From: Oscillospiraceae bacterium
GTDB taxonomy: Bacteria; Bacillota; Clostridia; Oscillospirales; Acutalibacteraceae
DNA: 7,119 bases
Assembly (NCBI GenBank): GCA_003499325.1
Contig: DNIP01000088.1
Location: forward strand, 1 to 7,119
Direction: 5' to 3'
Shown here: positions 5,096 through 7,119 of the stretch, one piece after another
Layout of the letters: each line of letters begins with the position of its first letter
How positions within the stretch are numbered: position 1 is the stretch's first letter
Translations under genes and position numbers: made by a program
Notes under the pieces: generated by a model
The model's input: the letters and a program-made list of their open reading frames with translations, nothing else
Database searches by the model: none
Told to the model about the DNA's origin: nothing

Positions 5096-5901
5096 CAAAC
5101 AACAGAATGAACAACAATTACAACAACGACTACAATAACGATAACAGAACCGCCATCTACTACGACGGCAGCTCCGACCGCGCACCCCGCAACATGGCGC
5201 GACCCACCGATGACGCCGGAGCTTATACCAAAGCTAAAAACACCAGACAGACGATCCTAATCTCCTGCGCAACATTCGCGCTGGTTGCGGCGATCGCAGT
5301 AGGCGGCATGGCAGCAGGCGGCTTGTTCAATCAGAAGCCCAAGGCTGCCGATACAGCGCCGACATCCGTCGCCACACAGGCTGACAAGGTAGCTCAGACC
5401 GCCAAGCAGGCTGCGCCGAAAACAGAAATCAAGCAGACCAATAACACCGTAAAGCCCACGCAGAACACCGCACAGCAGACCGCCAAACAGCAAACCACCG
5501 AACAGGCTGTCAAAAACACCGCACAGCAGCCTGCAAAACAGACGGCGCTGACCAACACCCAACAGGCACAGAAGAACGAGGAAAAGATAGAGGTCGTCAA
5601 CGGCGAGCGCGTCTACAAGGACACCAAGCGTCAGGCTCCCGACAATACCGGCACTCCCGCTCACTACTACGCTAACGGTAAGACTACCTACGGCTTCAAC
5701 TGGGACTATGACGCCGATAACGGCAACTTCGTCGTCAAGTGCGATTACAACTTCAACCAACAGCAGTACGACTTCACCTTCTACGGCACTGCTCCCGGCA
5801 CCTCGCACGTGACCCTGTACTATTACACCTCCGACGCCAACAAGGTGCCCGTCAACCTGACCGTTACTGTTGACAGCAACCTGAATGTGACTGTTGGGTA
5901 A
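5092..5901 (+). CDS. Single-pass membrane-anchored surface protein, Asn-rich N-terminus, beta-rich outer domain
   Basis: A 269-aa protein of unrecognised family. It starts at ATG 5092, with AAGGAGG (5077-5083) 8 bases before. Residues 1-19 are strikingly Asn-rich (10 of 19) with Tyr and Asp. Residues 20-53 are polar and basic. One hydrophobic helix lies at about 54-78; basic residues before it (K47, K49, R52) indicate cytoplasmic N-terminus and outside C-terminus. Residues about 81-165 form a low-complexity linker of Thr, Gln, Ala, Lys and Asn, including two copies of NTAQQxAKQ, probably spanning the cell wall. Residues about 166-269 form a compact domain with alternating hydrophobic residues, many Tyr, and an ending (GTAPGTSHVTLYYYTSD, then LTVTVDSNLNVTV) resembling bacterial Ig-like folds. 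The only Cys outside the membrane is C217, so no disulphide within the outer domain. No LPxTG sorting motif, protease or hydrolase motif is present. It may be a wall-spanning structural or sensing protein (inference). Monocistronic. Confidence 0.88.
   Translation: MTNNRMNNNYNNDYNNDNRTAIYYDGSSDRAPRNMARPTDDAGAYTKAKNTRQTILISCATFALVAAIAVGGMAAGGLFNQKPKAADTAPTSVATQADKVAQTAKQAAPKTEIKQTNNTVKPTQNTAQQTAKQQTTEQAVKNTAQQPAKQTALTNTQQAQKNEEKIEVVNGERVYKDTKRQAPDNTGTPAHYYANGKTTYGFNWDYDADNGNFVVKCDYNFNQQQYDFTFYGTAPGTSHVTLYYYTSDANKVPVNLTVTVDSNLNVTVG
5464..5541 (+). repeat. Imperfect 27-bp direct repeat coding NTAQQxAKQ
   Basis: Two 27-base units (5464-5490 and 5515-5541), starting 51 bases apart and in frame, encode NTAQQTAKQ and NTAQQPAKQ in the linker of the surface protein. 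The DNA copies are nearly identical, which suggests recent duplication and a linker that can change length between strains. Confidence 0.65.
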
Positions 5902-5965
5902 GAGATATAACAACACGATCCCCGCATCATCGATATGTGTTCATCATAAAAACCTCACTTCGACT

Positions 5966-6000
5966 AAAGCCATCCTACTCAGGATGGCTTTGGCCTTTCT
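5966..6000 (+). terminator. Rho-independent terminator of the surface-protein gene
   Basis: AAAGCCATCCT (5966-5976) and AGGATGGCTTT (5981-5991) form a perfect 11-bp stem around the loop ACTC, followed by GGCCTTTCT. The run after the stem is only partly T-rich, so it may be leaky; a second hairpin follows within a few bases. Confidence 0.75.
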
Positions 6001-6002
6001 AT

Positions 6003-6038
6003 AGCAAAACCGATCGGGCTGCCCCGATCGGTTTTGCT
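6003..6038. terminator. Bidirectional Rho-independent terminator between convergent genes
   Basis: A perfect 16-bp stem (6003-6018 with 6023-6038) has the 4-base loop CTGC. The arms begin AGCAAAACCG and end CGGTTTTGCT, so a GC core is flanked by A and T tracts on both strands. This is the classic symmetrical layout. It ends 11 bases past the stop of the minus-strand esterase gene and backs up the plus-strand terminator just before it. Confidence 0.92.
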
Positions 6039-6049
6039 TATGATGATAT

Positions 6050-7027
6050 TCAGAATACCTTATGCAGGAAGTTGTAGAAGCACTGGCGCCAGAATGTCTC
6101 GTCGTGCCCGAAGCCCTCGACGTAATCCGTCTGGTTCCTCACGCCCATTTCATTGAGCTGATCGCGGTAATAGAGCGTGCAGCCGATGTTCCACGGGTCC
6201 TCGGAGCCGACCGTCATGTATAGATAATACGGCGTGTTTTCCTTGGTCGGCTGAGGGAACTTCTCAAAGACAGGAGTGTTCCAGAAGGTACCCTTGTAGT
6301 ATTCGGTCGGGATGACGCCCGTATCGGGCGCAAATGAACCGATATAGCCGAACTTATCGAGCCATTGGAAGCCCGTGCAAAGCGATTTGGCGCCGCCCTC
6401 GGACATACCCGCGATCGCGGTATTCTCTCTGCCTGTCATAACGGCATAGGTCTTTTCGATGAAGGGCATCAGATCGACCGCCGTCTCCTCGATCGCCTTA
6501 TCATAGATAAAGCGGAGCTCCTCGTCCGACTTGCTCTCCTTATCAGCGAGCTTGTCGGTGTACATATCCATACCGACGATAATCTGCGGCTTTGCCAAGC
6601 CGTCATGCAGCATATTGCCGTAGAGGAGCACCAGGTAGGAATCGGTGTCGAGGTGGGTGTTGTGATCGCCGCCAAAGCCGTGATAGACATAGGTGACGGG
6701 ATAGCTTTTGCTCTCATCATAGCCCGCAGGAAGCAGGACGTTGACCTGCTTGTTATCTCCCGCGATTGTCGAATAGTAGGTCACATCCTTGTGCAGGGTG
6801 CCGTAATCAACGCCGTCCCTCTTCTCAAACATAGAATCGGGAATATCATAGCGGTTTTCCTCGGCATAGGGATCATCCGCCTCATCCGCGGTAGCGCGAG
6901 TCGCGACAGTTGTGGCGGCTTGGCTCGCGGTCGTTCCACTTTCGGTTTTATTTTGGTTAGAGCAAGCGGTCATCAGCATCATGCAGACCAGTAATAATGC
7001 CGCCGCTGTTATCATCAGTTTTTTCAT
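6050..7027 (-). CDS. Secreted lipoprotein esterase, alpha/beta hydrolase (CE1/esterase-D-like)
   Basis: A 325-aa protein. It starts at ATG 7025-7027, with AGGAGGT (7033-7039) 5 bases before. The N-terminus is a lipoprotein signal: MKK, a hydrophobic core, then the lipobox LMTAC with lipid-carrying Cys22. A Ser/Thr/Ala-rich linker (23-50) and an acidic patch (48-57) follow. The catalytic domain spans about 75-325. It has LLPAGYD (98-104), the oxyanion-hole strand YVYHGFGG (113-120), the nucleophile motif GMSEGG with Ser209, the likely acid Asp277 in VGSEDPW, and the likely base His308 in GFGHDETFW. This order and spacing fit the putative-esterase family that includes feruloyl and acetyl-xylan esterases (CE1) and esterase D. 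It is probably tethered to the outer face of the membrane and cleaves esters, perhaps on plant polysaccharides or their fragments; the substrate is not readable from the sequence. There is no carbohydrate-binding module or dockerin, so it is not obviously a cellulosome part. Transcribed alone. Confidence 0.92.
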   Translation of the reverse strand: MKKLMITAAALLLVCMMLMTACSNQNKTESGTTASQAATTVATRATADEADDPYAEENRYDIPDSMFEKRDGVDYGTLHKDVTYYSTIAGDNKQVNVLLPAGYDESKSYPVTYVYHGFGGDHNTHLDTDSYLVLLYGNMLHDGLAKPQIIVGMDMYTDKLADKESKSDEELRFIYDKAIEETAVDLMPFIEKTYAVMTGRENTAIAGMSEGGAKSLCTGFQWLDKFGYIGSFAPDTGVIPTEYYKGTFWNTPVFEKFPQPTKENTPYYLYMTVGSEDPWNIGCTLYYRDQLNEMGVRNQTDYVEGFGHDETFWRQCFYNFLHKVF

Positions 7028-7060
7028 ATTGTACCTCCTGTATCGGTTGAGGTTGCCACA

Positions 7061-7082
7061 GAGCTGACACGCAGGTCAACTC
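7061..7082 (-). promoter_or_regulatory. Hairpin in the esterase 5' leader
   Basis: In minus-strand RNA, GAGTTGAC pairs with GTCAGCTC (8 pairs, one G·U) around a 6-base loop. It starts about 6 bases after the predicted transcription start and leaves the ribosome binding site (7033-7039) free. It could stabilise the mRNA or act as a protein-binding site; no riboswitch class is recognised. Confidence 0.35.
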
Positions 7083-7094
7083 TTCGCAATGGCG

Positions 7095-7100
7095 ATTATA
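7095..7100 (-). promoter_or_regulatory. -10 element of the esterase promoter
   Basis: A perfect TATAAT on the minus strand predicts a transcript start near 7088 and a leader of about 60 bases. The matching -35 would fall at about 7118-7123, beyond the window, so only this half of the promoter can be judged. Confidence 0.55.
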
Positions 7101-7119
7101 CTAATCCTTGATAAAAAGA

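Noticed and set aside
5257..5916. A 219-codon minus-strand frame opposite the surface-protein gene
   Set aside because: Its Leu/Val/Gly-rich composition is the reverse reading of the Gln/Thr/Asn-rich linker; it has no ribosome binding site, and the plus-strand gene has all expected signals.
6365..6994. A 209-codon plus-strand frame opposite the esterase gene
   Set aside because: It is antisense to a gene with a clear lipobox, a catalytic triad and a ribosome binding site.
1..7119. CRISPR arrays, tRNA or rRNA genes, insertion sequences, toxin-antitoxin or phage-defence genes
   Set aside because: I saw no regularly spaced repeats, cloverleaf-like sequences, transposase or nuclease motifs anywhere on either strand; coding content is accounted for by six genes.

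Overview
The window looks like an ordinary chromosomal segment of a Gram-positive gut-type Firmicute, most likely the Ruminococcus/Oscillospiraceae group (inference). Four things point there. Genes carry strong AGGAGG-type ribosome binding sites. The promoters are close to sigma-A consensus, several with an extended -10. A lipoprotein has a classical lipobox. The first gene resembles a small family (DUF6935, recalled from memory) that I associate with Ruminococcus-like genomes. Coding DNA is moderately GC-rich and the intergenic gaps are clearly AT-rich. I see no transposase, integrase, phage gene, CRISPR array, tRNA or rRNA.

Layout: (1) 19-579 (+), a 186-aa soluble DUF6935-like protein, closed by a strong terminator that can work in both directions. 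(2) 755-1426 and 1567-2247 (both -), two neighbouring paralogous six-helix membrane proteins of unknown function; each has its own promoter, and a terminator separates them. (3) 2248-2546, a divergent AT-rich control region with a near-consensus promoter on each strand. (4) 2547-4901 (+), a complete 784-aa P-type ATPase of the CtpE-like branch whose TM4 site reads PGGM instead of PEGL. (5) 4902-5091, a terminator followed by a promoter region with three TGTYATACT repeats and a possible 9-codon leader. (6) 5092-5901 (+), a single-pass membrane-anchored protein with an Asn-rich cytoplasmic end, a Thr/Gln/Ala/Lys-rich linker and a beta-rich outer domain. (7) 5902-6049, two stacked hairpin terminators between convergent genes. 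(8) 6050-7027 (-), a secreted lipoprotein esterase (alpha/beta hydrolase, CE1/esterase-D-like) with its own promoter at the window edge.

Every gene appears to be its own transcription unit: each has a promoter-like signal (except the first, whose upstream region is cut off) and most have a terminator. There is therefore no operon-based evidence of a shared pathway. The common theme is the cell envelope, since five of the six genes encode membrane or exported proteins. I found no convincing multi-gene novel system. The points most worth a second look are the ATPase lacking acidic residues in its transport helices, the unknown membrane-protein pair, and the repeat-bearing promoter plus overlapping mini-ORF ahead of the surface protein. 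The longer apparent starts of the two membrane proteins (1450 and 2316) should be shortened to 1426 and 2247.
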